A stretch of 64,000 nucleotides of DNA from Phallusia mammillata. Taxonomy: Eukaryota; Chordata; Ascidiacea; Phlebobranchia; Ascidiidae. The notes under the pieces are model-generated. The model was not told where the DNA came from, did no database searches, and saw nothing but the letters and a program-made list of their open reading frames with translations. Positions within the stretch are counted from its first letter, which is position 1, and each line of letters starts with the position of its first letter. The DNA is taken from assembly GCA_003260075.1 (NCBI GenBank), contig QLIY01000545.1, positions 17,706 through 81,705 on the forward strand. The letters run 5' to 3'. The position numbers and the translations under genes are program-made. Below, piece after piece: positions 33,935-48,900 of this stretch.

Positions 33935-36900
33935 ATGAGTACAATGAAGCGCACTGGTCTTGGGGGTGGGAAGAGAATTGCCCGAACTGCTTCTTCCACG
34001 CGGCCAACACAACCCCACAATTTATCCGATCAAAGCTTTATTGCACTAGGAACGAAAAACAAGCCAACATATGCTATAGGAAGTGGTGATGGTAAGTATA
34101 TTCTCAATAATTTAGTATTGTTTGTATCATTTTTATCTGCATGTGAATAATGTATTTCTTAAACTAATGGTAGGCTGATGTTCAAGGTATAAAATGGAAT
34201 TTGCCTTTAACTTAATGCTAAAAAATGGAATTGGCTATATATGGTATGTTTAAGTTCAATTTTAACTTTTGTTCTGAATATACATTTCGTTTTTTGTTTA
34301 TTTGTTTTTCTGTTCTTGTGTAATGTCAAGTTCGGTATAAAGTGCATGAGAAAGTATAAAATGTGTTGCAGCCTTTACAGACGTGGTGTATTTCTTTTGC
34401 AAACCTAAAAAAATAAGACAACTGTTTCCCTAACTGTGGCTTGTACTAAAATGTCCTTTTTCATCATTTTTATTGTATCAACTTAGGTTTGCCACCAGGA
34501 AAGAAACTGAAGCCTTCTGGCACACCAAGTCATCCACACCTTTACACAATGGCACCAATGAGTCGATTAGCAACACCTGTGGAATCAAGCCGGATGTCTC
34601 CAACTATTCCTGAACCTTCTGCTCCTTGTATTGATTGTGCACCAGCTGAGTTGGTTGATCAAGTTCTGAAGTATGTAGATGTGGATCAGGATCATGTTGA
34701 GGTAAATGATTCCTCTATTGTTAAATTGCTTAATGTTGAATAAAATGACATGAAATAAAATAAAAAAGTTTTTTTTTGCTCAGGGTTTGCTGTGTGGAGC
34801 TATTCAAACTTTGAGACTGAACAAAAACAAGCCAGACATGACCACAATACTTTCAATGTTCTATTTGGCCAAAGAAAGACCCGATATGTTCAAAACAGAA
34901 GCAGTTATTGAGCATCTTGCCAGTTTGCTGAAAAAAGATCTGACACCAGAACCAATAAAATCGAAAGGTAGATTGCATGTAAATTTAAGCAATGAAATTT
35001 TGGAAAACCTTGTTTGACAAAATAAGGAGCATGTAACATTTCTGTGTATTTAGGTGTTTATATGCTGGCAATAATGAGCTGTAATATTATTAATGCTGTA
35101 TTGGAGCTTTCTGAAGACTGGCCAGATCTTCTTGCAAAGGGTAAGATATAATCATAAGGCAAATGATACCAATATTAACCATCTTTAAGATACAGTTAAA
35201 TACATAGATTTCTTTTTTTCTATTTTAGTGTTTCTTGATGATTCCTTGGCTGATCGTGTATGGGTTGATCACCCTGAGTGTCAAGTATTTGTAAGAAATA
35301 TTCTCACTGCATTTGGTACAAAGGTCAATGATAGGTCAGAAGGTGACAGTGATATTGTGATGACAGATCTTACATCCAAAGAAGCATCAATTACAAGGTG
35401 TTTTTCAAAGTTATCATAAAATATGTCAAGTTTTATTTGTCTTAATTGACATTTTTCTCACTTTTAGTACATTCTCCTAAACATTTTTAGTTATCATGTA
35501 ATGTAACGAGTTCCAAAGCGTTTAGCGTTTTTTATTGATATAAAACATATCTACAATCTGAACTAAATAAAAAGCTAAAAATTGAATTTTTGGAAATGAT
35601 TTTTTTTCTCAGATTTCAAAATACAGCAGAAGTGCAACACCTGGCCATTGATATTCTCAAAGATCGTCTTTCACGGCGAATACCAGACATCAATCCAGTT
35701 GGTGGTGGTGCTGGACCTGGTGCTAGTGCAGTTGGTATGTCTGGTCGAAGTCTCATTAAGACACTTGCATCTACATGTGGAGTGCAGGAGATTCGAAGTA
35801 TGTCAAGTCAGAAGCTTGAAATGTGGCTGCAAAATCCAAAACTGGTCAAACCAGCCCAGGTGAGCTGTTTTAACGCTTCACTCCTGGGCCTTGCTTGTTA
35901 CAAATTGTGCATAGGTTATTCACAGTGTTGTAACTATGTTGTGTTTGTTTTTATGTGCCCTTTTGTGTGTGTGTGTATAAATGACTCTTCTGGTAAATGG
36001 GAATTCCTACTTGCCAAGCCCTCTGTTAGAATTAACTGAAACATGCAACAAAAGAAGATATTCTTTACTAACCATATTTGTTACCAGATTGCATTTACCA
36101 AATTTGTTCTGTATGATGCTTTGTAGCAAAAACTGTAAAACTTATGCTGTGATTTAAATGTAAAAACAGTTTTCTAAAAAATTACAGCAGTGGCACTTTA
36201 TAATCAGTGCCATTAATTTCCGCATGTAAATTCATATCCCAACTTTACTATTTCCTTTGCAACAGGATTTATTGATGGCAATTTGCATGAACTGTAAGTC
36301 TCATTCGCAAGAAGATGTGGACACCATTGGCAACTTAACAAAGATGCGATTAAAATCCAAGCCATTACTCAATTTCTATCTAATTTGCCTTAAGGTTTGT
36401 TCTCATAAATGTTGTGGTTTTTCCAAGTAATTTATGACCAAACAAAGCAATAGCACCAGATCCTTCCTATTTGAAAAAAATATTAAATGCAGAATCTACA
36501 TTTTTTCGAACAACATTAGGCACTCATAATGATTTTCTAAAGGTTTTTAATTGAACTCTGTATTTTTTAGGAACTTATTGATGCCCATCCAGATAACTTA
36601 AAGACCATGTTTAGTTATGTTTTGTACAATGAACTTTCCAATGCACGACATCCAGGCAACATGGCAGTTGTTGTGTCCACTCTGCAAAACTTTCCAGAAA
36701 TTGGTGCAAAAACATTAGGTATGTTTATTTGTTACAGTGCTATGAGTTTTTTTTACAAATAAATATGTCTTTCAACTTTGTTAAAAGCGAATCATTTTTT
36801 TTCTCACTGCAATTTTTGTGTTTCTGATGGTAAAATTATAAATAATGTTGCTGCATTCCTTTGAATTAAAATTTTGAGTTGTTAATTATGTTTTAATCCA

Positions 36901-39900
36901 TATATTTTTTTTTTTCCGTCAAACCTTTCGAGTTATAATGTAGGATTGGCAAATACTGTATTAATAGGGGGGGGGGTTTTTTTCTCACTGCAATTTTTGT
37001 GTTTCTGATGGTAAAATTATAAATAATGTTGCTGCATTCCTTTGAATTAAAATTTTGAGTTGTTAATTATGTTTTAATCCATATATATATATATATTTTC
37101 CATCAAACCTTTCGAGTTATAATGTAGGATTGGCAAATACTGTATTAATAATGGTTGTATCATTTTCAGCGTCAGTGTCTCAAGATCTTTTGCTGCAACA
37201 AGAAGACTATCTTCGAGCTGTTCGTGCTTTATTAAGAGAAATAGTTCGTGCAATTAAGCATGAAATTCGGTTCAATGCTCTTGCCATAGGGCTTATGCAA
37301 GAACCGGATATGGATAAGTTTAATGCACTGGATCAACCACATAAAGGTAACTAAATTTGCACTGTATTTTTGTGGATTGGAAGTACTGCACCATAGATTG
37401 GTCGGAACTGGGAAATGTTATGATGTGAAACATGCTTTTATTCTATCATTTTTATGAAGCAATCACACATTTTCAAAAAGTTTCATACAGAAATACTCTT
37501 TACAAGAAAAAAAAAATACTTTTTACATTTGTATGACATACACACATGCGTAATGGCACAGTAGGGGGGGGGGCATGCTTTTATTCTATCACTTTTATGA
37601 AGCAATCACACATTTTCAAAAAGTTTCATACAGAAATGCTCTTTACAAGAAAAAAAAACTTTTTACATTAGTATGACATACACACATGCGTAATGACACA
37701 GTAATCTAAACATGCCTGGTGAGTACATCTCATTCTCACAAATACTTTATTTTCCCTGTAGATCGTTTTGTATTATCTACTGCTGATCTAATTTGCCTCA
37801 CAATGTTGCTGAGCATCACACCTGAAGCCAGAGAAGCTTTATCAGTCATCAATGGAAAGGTTCAACTAACATCTCTGTTTTAATGTATTTTGTTCAGTTG
37901 TAGCTCTGTATATAATTTATGATCGTGGTTCTGAAAATAATCACCATTATACTTCTTAGTTTTGTAAACTACTTTTGTTTTTTAGAGAAAATCTGAAAGT
38001 AGTGTGGTCAATGTAGACGAGTGTTACTCCCAAATCAAGTTGCTTCATGCTGAAATACAACATGATGCACTGTGGTGGATGCACATGATTGTTATTCCTC
38101 GATTGAACAGCAGGATGACTCCGGCAGAATTTATTCAGCTGCTACAGAAGGTGAGATTACAGACTTTTTTGCCAATGTGAAAATGATTTTTTATTTTATT
38201 TTGGTAGAAGTTAGAATTTACACTGTAACGAGTAAAGCCTAGAAAGTGGTGTTTTTCTCTATTCTATCAACAAATCCAGTTAATCGCATAACCAATTTTC
38301 CACAAACTTTTAGGCAAATAATTGGATTATGTGATAAAACGAATCATTTTCTTAACTTTGAATCTGGTTTGGATTATGATCCTTATACAAATATGCAATG
38401 AACTGCTTTGCAATTAACCACATTGTTCTGTAATGACACAGTCTGTGTATGAGTTACAGTAATCTGTGCATGATAATATCTGTTACGTCTATTTTGTAAG
38501 TCGTTTATACCAAATTGTTGATGTTTGTTTCCATAGACATGTTTCAATTTCTGACCTTATCCTTAAAAATGTTCAAGCGTTGTCAGACAATATAAAGACA
38601 TTTACTGCCTGGATTAACACTGAGCATAAAAATGGCAATGCTTGGCCTAAAAGTTTTTGTGCAGTTGGTATGTAATTGTCTTATTGCACATTAAATGACC
38701 CCAAAATGTTTTTTTACAGATTTTGTTTTTGAAACCTGCTGACACATACCACATTCGAGACAACTGGCCACCAGAGGTCGATAGAGCATTTCTTATCAAG
38801 TCTTGTCATGACTCTGCTATGTTGGAAGGATCTCTGTTGAGGTTGGCAGCTATTGGTCTCTCTCCTGAACATCCTCTTGCACCAGCAGAAGCTCTTGACC
38901 TCATTGGTCAACTTGTAAGGTGAGATTCCACCATGAGAATATTGCAAACTGGATTTATGTTGGTTGAACTCTGTTTACAATGGATAGTATTAGTTCAATA
39001 AATAATTCATGTTTTTTGAGCATTCCAATGCAGGAAACTGGGTGCTAACGAAATTTTATGGTTGAATGTGAGGCCATGATGGTGGCTTGTTGCCAGAAGA
39101 GCTCTATATAATTGATATAATGGCTGGCAACAGTTTATGTAGTGGCTTGTTTTATTCGCTCATGTAACAATCTTTGATATAACTTGGTGGTGTTACTTCC
39201 TGAAAGTTGAACTACAGACATAACATATTGTATGTGTCAATGTAGTATACAACATTGCCAGGTCAATTTAAATGCAAGTGTATAACAAAATCTTTTTTTG
39301 TACATGAACAACAATTTACTTTTATTGGAACAGACGGGCTGCTGTTCTTACAAGACAGTCTTTCAACCCGCTCACAGTGGAACGATCAGATGTCATCGAC
39401 ACTATTCTCGCACTCTGCCAATACCATCATCCTGGCAACATCAAACTGCCTTCAGAATACATTCCACCTTCTGGGGGGGGGGTCACCATGAGAATATTGC
39501 AAACTGGAGTTGTGTTGGTCAAACTGTGTTTACAATTGAAAGTATTAGTTCAATAAAAAAATTCATGTTTTAAGCATTCCAATGCAAGAAACTGGGTGCT
39601 AACAACATTTATAGTTGCTTGTTTTTGCCAGAATAGCTCTATATAGTTGAAGATGATGTCTGGCAACAGTTTATATAGTGGCTTGTTTTATTTGCTTATG
39701 TAATGATCTTAGATATACCTTGGTGGTGTTACTTGCTGAAAGTTGAATTACAGACATAATATATTGAATGTGTCGATGTAGTATAGAACATTCTCAGGTC
39801 AACTTAAATGCAAGTGTATAACATCTGTAAATTTGTTCCTGGCAAACTATATGTACATATTTGTAAATATATGGTTGTGTCAAAAATATGTTTTTGTACA

Positions 39901-42900
39901 TGAACAACCATTTACTTTTATTGGAACAGACGGGCTGCTGTTCTTACAAGACAGTCTTTCAACCCACTCACAGTGGAGCGATCAGATGTCATCGACACTA
40001 TTCTAGCACTCTGCCAATATCATCATCCTGGCAACATCAAACTGCCTTCAGAATACATTCCACCTTCTTTGGCCATTTCCCAACTTTACTGGACAGCTCT
40101 ACAAAGCTTGTTGATCATTATTTGTTTGAATCCCAACTCTATTGGTCAGCAAGCATGGACCACTTATCCTATGTTAAAAGGTGTTGTAGCATATTTTGTT
40201 ATTGGTTAGGTGCAAAAAGTTTATGTAGGACTTTCACTCACTGCATAACCATGTAAAACCATACAGTTGAGGTCAATGTAACAAACATTGTATAATTGCT
40301 TAGGGGGGGGGGACTATTGGTCAGCAAGCATGGACCACTTATCCTATGTTAAAAGGTGTTGAAGCATATTTTGTTATTGGTTAGGTGCAAAAAGTTTATG
40401 TAGGACTTTAACTCACTGCATAAACATGCAAAACCATACAGTTGAGGTCAATGTAACAAACATTGTATAATTGCTTAGGTAAACTTTTGAGGCATCTTTG
40501 TCATTCCAACATAACACAACAAGAAGTGTTTTGTGCTTGTTTGGAACGCATTGTCAACTAACATATCAAAGTTTACCTAAGTAACAGTACTTTATTTGTA
40601 GACTTGTCTGGTTATTTAGGATATGTATGTTTTTGTAACAACAAATGGGGGGGGGGTATTGTCAACTAACATATCAAACTTTACCTAAGTAACAGTACTT
40701 TATTTGTAGACTTCTCTGATTATTTAGGATATGTATGTTTTTGTATCAACAAATAAGGTGCATTAACGACAAATTGTTTGGTAAACACCTGTTTACTACA
40801 AACTGTGTTTTTAGTTTTGATGGAAATGGCAATTGTGAATCGCTTCACATATCCTCCCGTGACTGTGGTGGATGAAGAAATGAAAAATCAAATGATTGGG
40901 AAAGAACATCAAATGGCAACGGTAACATTTTACATTCCCTGATACTGTTACATATATACTGTTTTGCCCACAGCAAAAACTGCCCAAAGTAAATTACTGG
41001 AGTTCAGTCACAAAAATTGCTTATTTGATCCTGACTGATCTTAAACATGTAACTAAAATGTATTAAAGGGAATTGATGGTTAATGTATTACCAGTCTTGT
41101 TTTTTGTGTATATTATATCTGTTTTGCAATGTTTTAATTATGGGAGAGGAAATGCCCACATATATTTTGTTTGTGTTTTCGTGACTTTGTATTAAAGCTG
41201 CTTTTATTTTTTTAGGCCTTTTTGCTCTTGGTAGAGTTGGTGTACTTTGTTTTACCAGTGTGAATCACATAACCATGTTAACATCTACCCTATTATTTCA
41301 CCTTTAGCTGGAGAAAGCTGAGATCCTAGAGTTTGAGTCTCATCTTGCTGCTGTGACAACTCGACAAGTGATTACGGAAGAGAGCAGTCTTCTTCTGTCC
41401 CAGCTGATTGCAATGGACCCACAGGGTCACCCAAGAAGACCGCCAGATCGCGTACTGGAACAAGTTGGCCAACTGTCGTATCGACTCCAACTTGGTGTTT
41501 GGTTATGTCGCTCGAGACAACCAGACTTTTTGCTTGACATAATTAATAGGTAAGGGCGAGAAATTTTTTATTTGGAAATTAAAGTAAGCCCTTGGGTATG
41601 TTATTATCCTTCTGAAAGGGGGGGGGGTCTTTCAAGTAAGTAAACTTTGAAGTGTTACTGTAGTACCAGCAAACCTAAAAAAGTATTTTAAACATTCCTA
41701 TACACTCTATTACTCATTGTCTCAGACATGGTGAAAATCAATCAATGAGTTGGTTGCCAGAGGGGGGGGGGTTTCTTCTGGTGAATTTTGATAAAACTGA
41801 AATTCTGCTGGACTGAAAGGTTATGAATTAGGCAAGAAATAAATTTAGGCCGGGGGGGGGGATTCTTCTGGTGAATTTCGATGAAAATGAAACTCTGCTG
41901 GACTGAAAGGTTATGAATTAGGCAAGAAATAAATTTAGGCCATATTTTAATTGCTTTAAAATGTATATGTATACTTATGAATTTGTAATGTTGAGACGGG
42001 GGGGGGGCCTTGTAGCATCAGCTAAGGGTGATGTAGGACGCTTGCCTGTTCAATGTCTGTGCGAGTTTCTTCTGGTCCAAGACAGCGAAGTGGAAAAGGT
42101 AATCACTACAGTTACATACGTCTTATAGAAACTAGGGATGCACCAAAACAGCAAGTGTTCTGTTTGGTCGAGCACTGAGCATCAAAAACAGTGATGCTCG
42201 GTACCGAGTACTCTGGTTCTGGCTCGGATCAGCCCATCCCTAATAGAAATTACAGTTTTCTTTCATTTTCTGTTTAAATGCTAATGTAATTGTCAAAACT
42301 TGCTTTCAGACTATAAGGTATGACATTTAAAAAGAAAGCAAGTTTTTATAAAGCCAATAGTTGAATGAACCATCTCTGTGTGAATATGCCACCTTAAACT
42401 TAAACATAATAACATGTTTTTTAGCTGTCAAGTGGTGGAATTCACACAGAGGAATTAATTTCCCAACTTCGACAACTTCTGCTACAAGACAACTATGATG
42501 AATCTGTTCAGGTGAGAGAAAGTAGAGAAATTACCCTTCTTAACTCTTTAATTAACAGCCATTTTTGTACTTTGAGTAGAATGAGACATGGGGGGGGGGT
42601 CTTGTAGCATCAGCTAAGGGTGATGTTGGACGCTTGCCTGTTCAATGTCTGTGCGAGTTTCTTCTGGTTCAAGACAGCGAAGTGGAAAAGGTAATCACTA
42701 CAGTTACATATGATTCATTAAAACTGCAGTTATATATGTTTTTACTTTTCTGTAGGTCTTCAACATTTGTCTTTAAGTAAAAATAAAAATAACTTTGTCA
42801 TTTGTCAATACATTTTACCATAAAGGTTCGGTAAATGCTAATAATTGCCAAAACTTGCTTTTAGACTATAAAGTATAATATTTAAATAGTTTTTACGAAA

Positions 42901-45900
42901 CCCATAGTTACATGAACCATATGTGTGTGAATATGTCACCCTAAACTTAAACATAATAACATGTTTTTTAGCTGTCAAGTGGTGGAATTCACACAGAGGA
43001 ATTAATTTCCCAACTTCGACAACTTCTGTTACAAGACAACTATGATGAATCAGTTCAGGTGAAAGAAAGTAGAGAAATTACCCTCCTAAACTCTTTAATT
43101 AACAGCCATTTTTGTACTTTGAGTAGAATGAGACATATAAACAAATATCTGTCTCAAATTTATGAAAAACTTTCCATTCATATGTCATATTGCATGTGTC
43201 AAGGGGTAATGACAGAAATATACATTGTTCTACTGCAGTTGTAACACAGACTAATCCATTCTTTGCCTGATCGGTTGAGCGATTGACAGGAGGATTTCTT
43301 AAAATATAGGGTACAGTTTGAGGTTCACAGATCTCATTGCAATTAAAAATATGATGTGATTAACCTGGTATGCGATTAACCAGATTTGTCTGTACCTTTA
43401 AAAAATGGTTTTCTATTCGGCTAATAGTACAGTACCATCAAATTATCCTTATTGTTTTCATTTAATGCAGATTTCAATACTTTGCAGGTGATCCAGTATT
43501 TTCTGAAGCGTCTGTATTCTCCGCAAATAGTTACCCGTGAAAAATCGCGCATTGCACTATCTATGATTCTGTCCAATATCGGCGACGAACAACCCATGGA
43601 AATGGAAAAATCCGACAACGAAATTAGTTACAAGTAAGTATAATGCAAAAAACACACCAGTGTACTTCCAGTATACGGGGTCAAGACGTTGGTCACAACA
43701 CCAGGTCGACCGACATCTTATCTTATTGATGTAATTTTAAGCAACTTCAAAAGTTTGAGTATAAGTTTTTGAAAATAGTTTAGGCCAGTGGTTCTCAACC
43801 TTATACAAATAGTGTACCACCTGATGACCTTTTCCATTGCTGCTAACCACCTAAACCCTTTTTTGAATGGGTAGCCCAAGAGATAGGCCTTTTTTTCTGT
43901 CCAGGCTAGCATATTTTTGAAACCAGCAAAATTAACATTATCAACGGAATGTCCAAACCACCTGTTTCGCCCCGAACAAATGCTGATCAGTTGGACCAGT
44001 TGAGTTACAATTTTGGATCCGACTTAATCGAGTATAACAGAAAGCTACTCGCGTTCCACCTAAAAAGCTCCGACGTGCCACAGCATGAGAACCACTGGTT
44101 TAGGCTAGTATTAAAAATATACATTAACTTACTAAGTTACGCTGGTGTCAATAGTATGTCGTTTTGTAATATGTGTTTCTCATTCAACTTCCAAAACAGG
44201 AGTTGGACTCCTTTAAAACTTTTCATAACAACGAATAAAATTCTCGCACGACTTTGGTTACTTCACTAAATACCACTTTTACTTTGGCAGATGGCTGTTA
44301 CATGACTTAGTGCAGTTGCCGCAATACGCCACAATGCTTCGTCTTGTAACGGTCGATGCAATCCGCAATGCTGTGTTGATAGCCGCCGAACCGCTGGCAG
44401 TAGCTGCTTATGTAACGTTCCTCGCAAATGACCTGCAATTCGAGGCGACTGGTGGCGATAGAGAGCAGATGTTGGAGCTTTCAACCGGAGCGGCTCGCAT
44501 GGCCTCGCATCTGCTGATTGACCGGTTAGTTTTGTTGGGGGGGGGGGGGGGGGGGGGGGGGGGGTTTCTGCGCCTAAAGTAGTTGTGATTGTTGGTGTCT
44601 GTAAGATTAAACAATAACTTGCAACCACTTGTTGAAGAAGTGATTGTGGATGGCTTTTTGATTTTAATAGTCCCCCTTTTTTTTCTGTTTTAGTGCTTTT
44701 AAATTTGCACACATGTTGGTTATTTATCCAAAGTTGATTCTTTACAAGTTTGATCTCGGATGATCCAGCAATTTAACCATAAGCCCACAAATTGTTAATT
44801 TTTCTAAACGGCTATACTTAATAAAGTAAATGACCCAGGGTTTTAATTCATTACTGATTGGTGCATTGTAAAGTATTTTAAAGCATTTTGTGATCTTTAC
44901 TTATATTCACCATTTTTCATTTAAAGCTGAAAACATAAGTGATAATTTTAGTCTACTGAAGATGCCAAAACATATGGTGAAATATCTATTCTTTGCAAAT
45001 ACTGTGTATAACATACACTGGGTTTCAGATTATAACATATGTGATACTGTCGCTTTAAAAGTAATCTCATATAATTTTCTTGCTGTAGGCGTATCGTTGT
45101 CCAGTCGACCATGGACTTGACGTCATCCCTTGCCAGTGACGCACCGATAAGCGCGTGCCAGAGTTTTGTGACATCACTTTTGCACATCTTTGTGACGCAC
45201 ATTCGTCATGCTCTGGAACACGATGCGCGTAGAATCAACGCCGACGCAGAGGCTGCCGACCGAATTCCCTGGAGCGATTCACAAGACGAGGTGCGTGTTG
45301 TTTGTTTACAAAGATAAAAGATGAGATCATATTAAAGCAATGTACCGATACAATGATAAGTTAGAGTAGAAAGTGAACACTGTTTCGACCTATAAGATCT
45401 TATTCATACAGCTGGTGACGAGAAATTAGCCGCACAGGATAGCCAGACTAAGGCACTCAAGTTTTTATAGTGATATTTTTGTGGGTATTTATAACATTCA
45501 GCCGACACACACCACTTTGTTTCAGCTGCTTGACTATTGTGAATCCAGTTCTAGTGTGGTTTGTGCCCAGTTGTGGCATCCGCAAGATGTGGTAAATCAT
45601 GGCTTTCTACGTAAACCAACGAAAGCAGTAACATTTAAAAAATATTGGTGCATGCTATAGACTCTAGTTTTATTAGTTTTTTTTTCGAATAGGAAATACA
45701 ATTTGGCAGCTAAACCGCAGGCGCAGCTAACTGTTACAAAACGCAAAACGACCACATTTTCCTCTTAGATTTACGTGAAATGGCCGAACTTCGGAGCTGC
45801 TACTCTGCATATTCTTGTTCCACAAGCAAGTATCATTCTGCTAGGATTCGGTCCACCTTCGTATAGAACACAGCAAGGTGCTATGCATTCCGACCAGGCT

Positions 45901-48900
45901 GACGTCATTTACCACCAGCTCATGGGATATTGGTTTAGCGAGGAGGGCTACGTTATTCCACAGGTAAATAGATAATGCTGAAAACACTTGATTAAATAAG
46001 AATTAGTTGGTTGAATTAGATATGTTTTCCACAGACGTGTAAAGGATCGGTTTTTGCCTTCGGTTTTGGCATAAAACTCGTTTTAAGCAATTTAATAATC
46101 GTTTTCTGTAACTTTGCCACAGGCCTATTTGATGGATACACAAGAAGAGGCACTGCTTCTTCCTGATTGGTTGAGACTTCGAATGTTGGGGTCAGAGGTT
46201 ACTCCTTCCACGCGGAGATTAGCTTTTGCAGCGGTTCGTGACCTTGAAGTGGGACAACTGATTCTTTTTATTCAGTCGTTTGGGATTCCTGTCGCTTCCA
46301 TGGATCTTCTCTTACAGGTTGAAATAAAATTCTAAGATTTTTGATAAAATCTTTTATAGCACCTAAAACAAACTTAGAACAAGCGATGAAAGTGATAAAG
46401 TGAATGTGAATAAAAATAATATCCAAACAAACTGGTTATAAATAATGTGTTGTATCCGTTCATATTTAGCAGCAATACTCTTACAAAATTAAAACTTGCT
46501 CACAAAAATTAACTAAGCTATGTCTTTTGGGGCTAATATCCAATAGATATGGTCGCAAACACTATAACGTCTTATAAAAGATTTTTTTATTTTGGGAAAG
46601 TCTTATCTGTATTAAGATATTTCTAAGATCAAACATAGCAAAACAATGGCTAAATCACTATGTTCTTTGTTAATTTATTTTCAGGTCTTGGATTCTCAGT
46701 GTGAAACGAACGCTGAAGTGATTTTGAACGCTACAAGCAGTAACTCAAGTTACATGGTTCGTCTTATAGAGGTGCAAGGCATGAGAGGTTGTAAAGCTGG
46801 ATCCAAATTCAGAACGTTACTCAAATCCCGTAGTGAGGAATCGACTCAAGTTGCGGCTGGTGGAAGACCGTCGGTCATTAAGGTACTTTCAATCTTTTGT
46901 GTGAACTATGTTTGTAATGCAGAAGCAAATTTACTATGGACTCAGAGTACAATCTTTAGGTCCCCTAAAACATAGGGCTCACATGCCATGACAAGGTAGG
47001 TGATAATAGTCATTATTCAGATTTTAGAATGCCTTAGCAATCTACGTAAAACAATGTGGCGAACAACGGTATGGCCTTTTTTTCCTAAACAACAGTACCA
47101 CACAGGATTTAGTTGTTTTTTTTAACAAAAGCCAAACGGGCAAATTTAAGTACTTCGACCATTGTTACATATTTCCGCCTCCTATGTCAGAGATAAAATT
47201 TCGTGAGCTTTTGTAGATGGCCTCCCAGTCTATGGACAACCTTCCCTCCGCTCCAACAAAAATGGAAATTGATTTCACAGAATCAGAAACAGTGATTAAG
47301 CGAAAATTTCCTCCGAACAGCCTCACTGCTATGAAAGAACGCCTCAATAAATTGTTTTCACCAAAAGGTGCGTAAAGATAACTACAAAAAATGCTATAAA
47401 TACCCACAAAAATGCTAAACATTTACCGGGGGGGGGGTAATGCAGAAGCAAATTTACTATGGAGTACAATCTTTAGGTCCCCGAAAACATAGGGCTCACA
47501 TGCCATGACAAGGGTAGGTGATAATAGTCATTATTCATATTTTAGAATGCCATAGCAATCTACGTAAAACAATGTGGCGAACAACGGTACGGCCGTTTTT
47601 TCCTAAACAACAGTACCACGCAGGATTTAGTTTTTTTTAACAAAAGCCAAACGGGCAAATTTAAGTACTTCGACCACATATTTTCCGCCTCATATGTCAG
47701 AGATAAAATTTCGTGAGCTTTTGTAGATGGCCTCCCAGTCGATGGACAACCTTCCCTCCGCTCCAACAAAAATGGAAATTGATTTGACAGAATCAGAAAC
47801 AGTGATTAAGCGAAAATCTCCTCCGAACAGCCTCACTGCTTTGAAAGAACGCCTAAATAAATTGTTTTCACCCAAAGGTGCGTAAAGAAAACTACAAAAA
47901 ATGCTATAAATACCCACAAAAATGCTAAACATTTACCTTCAAAAGTTTGAAAAGCCTTTTTACTGGATGCAACCAAATGTTAACAGTTATTTACTAGATA
48001 AGCTGATCGCTAAATATTCTTGGAAAATTACTCTAGAAATTTTAAATTTTGTGTACGAATATGTATTTTGTTATAGTGCACTTTTCATTACTTTTATTAA
48101 CACAGAATCCAGTTACGACGATTGGATGTCTTTACTGCAGTCAATTAATCGACCAAAGAGTCCAAACCTGAAACATCCAACTTCACATCTGTGTGTGAAC
48201 GCTCTTTTCCAACTTATCAACACAGGTAAACATAACGTTTATCATACACAACGACCAGATACAGGAAATACGGATACAGATTCTTTCAGTGGTATTTTCT
48301 CCCGTTTTCCAGATTTTATTTCGTCGCTTTTCAAAACCCCATCTCGGAGTTGTTCTCTGATGCGCGCACTCGACCGTGACCTGGGCTCGCTCAAGCAGAA
48401 ACAAGCTGGAATTTTGGACAAGTTTGCACAGGTACTTTATCTTAAATACTCATATATCGCTACATTTAAGAAAGTAAGACCACAGACATGATTGTCCGCA
48501 TACAGATTATGAACAAAATCTACGAACATGGCAAGAAATTAGCGGATGAGTCCAAGCACAAAGCACGAGCCTTGGTTGCGATGGCAACAAGCTGGCAGGC
48601 CCGTCACGAGTCGGTGCATAAAGGGATTCGTCCACGACGACTGTCTTCGACGTCTGAGGGCGGCGACAATTTGCGTCAATCTGATTGGTCGAGGCTGGAA
48701 GAGTTTCTTCGTGAGCAAATGGTGTTCCTTGACAACGACGAAGAAATTAAATCTAAGGTAAAAGTCGAATGCGAGTTTGCTACAACATACGAACAAAACT
48801 GTTAAGAGGATGTCGCCACATTAACAGGTTGCATTGGTCGCTCAAATTCTATTGGAGGAGATTGGCCATCGACACACGCTGATTGGTCGAGGAAAGTCGA

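Noticed and set aside
38466-38675. Open frame that could be an extra INTS1 exon (HVSISDLILKNV...)
   Set aside because: Exons 11 and 12 join directly in phase and match the conserved protein; inserting this segment breaks the phase and has no counterpart in the family.
42008-43140. True tandem exon duplication in INTS1
   Set aside because: The junction carries the ten-G tract and the copies look allelic; not accepted without read evidence.
45335-45425. Possible dispersed repeat (CTGTTTCGACCTATAAGATC region)
   Set aside because: Resembles dispersed-repeat sequence but I could not define ends, copies or a target duplication.
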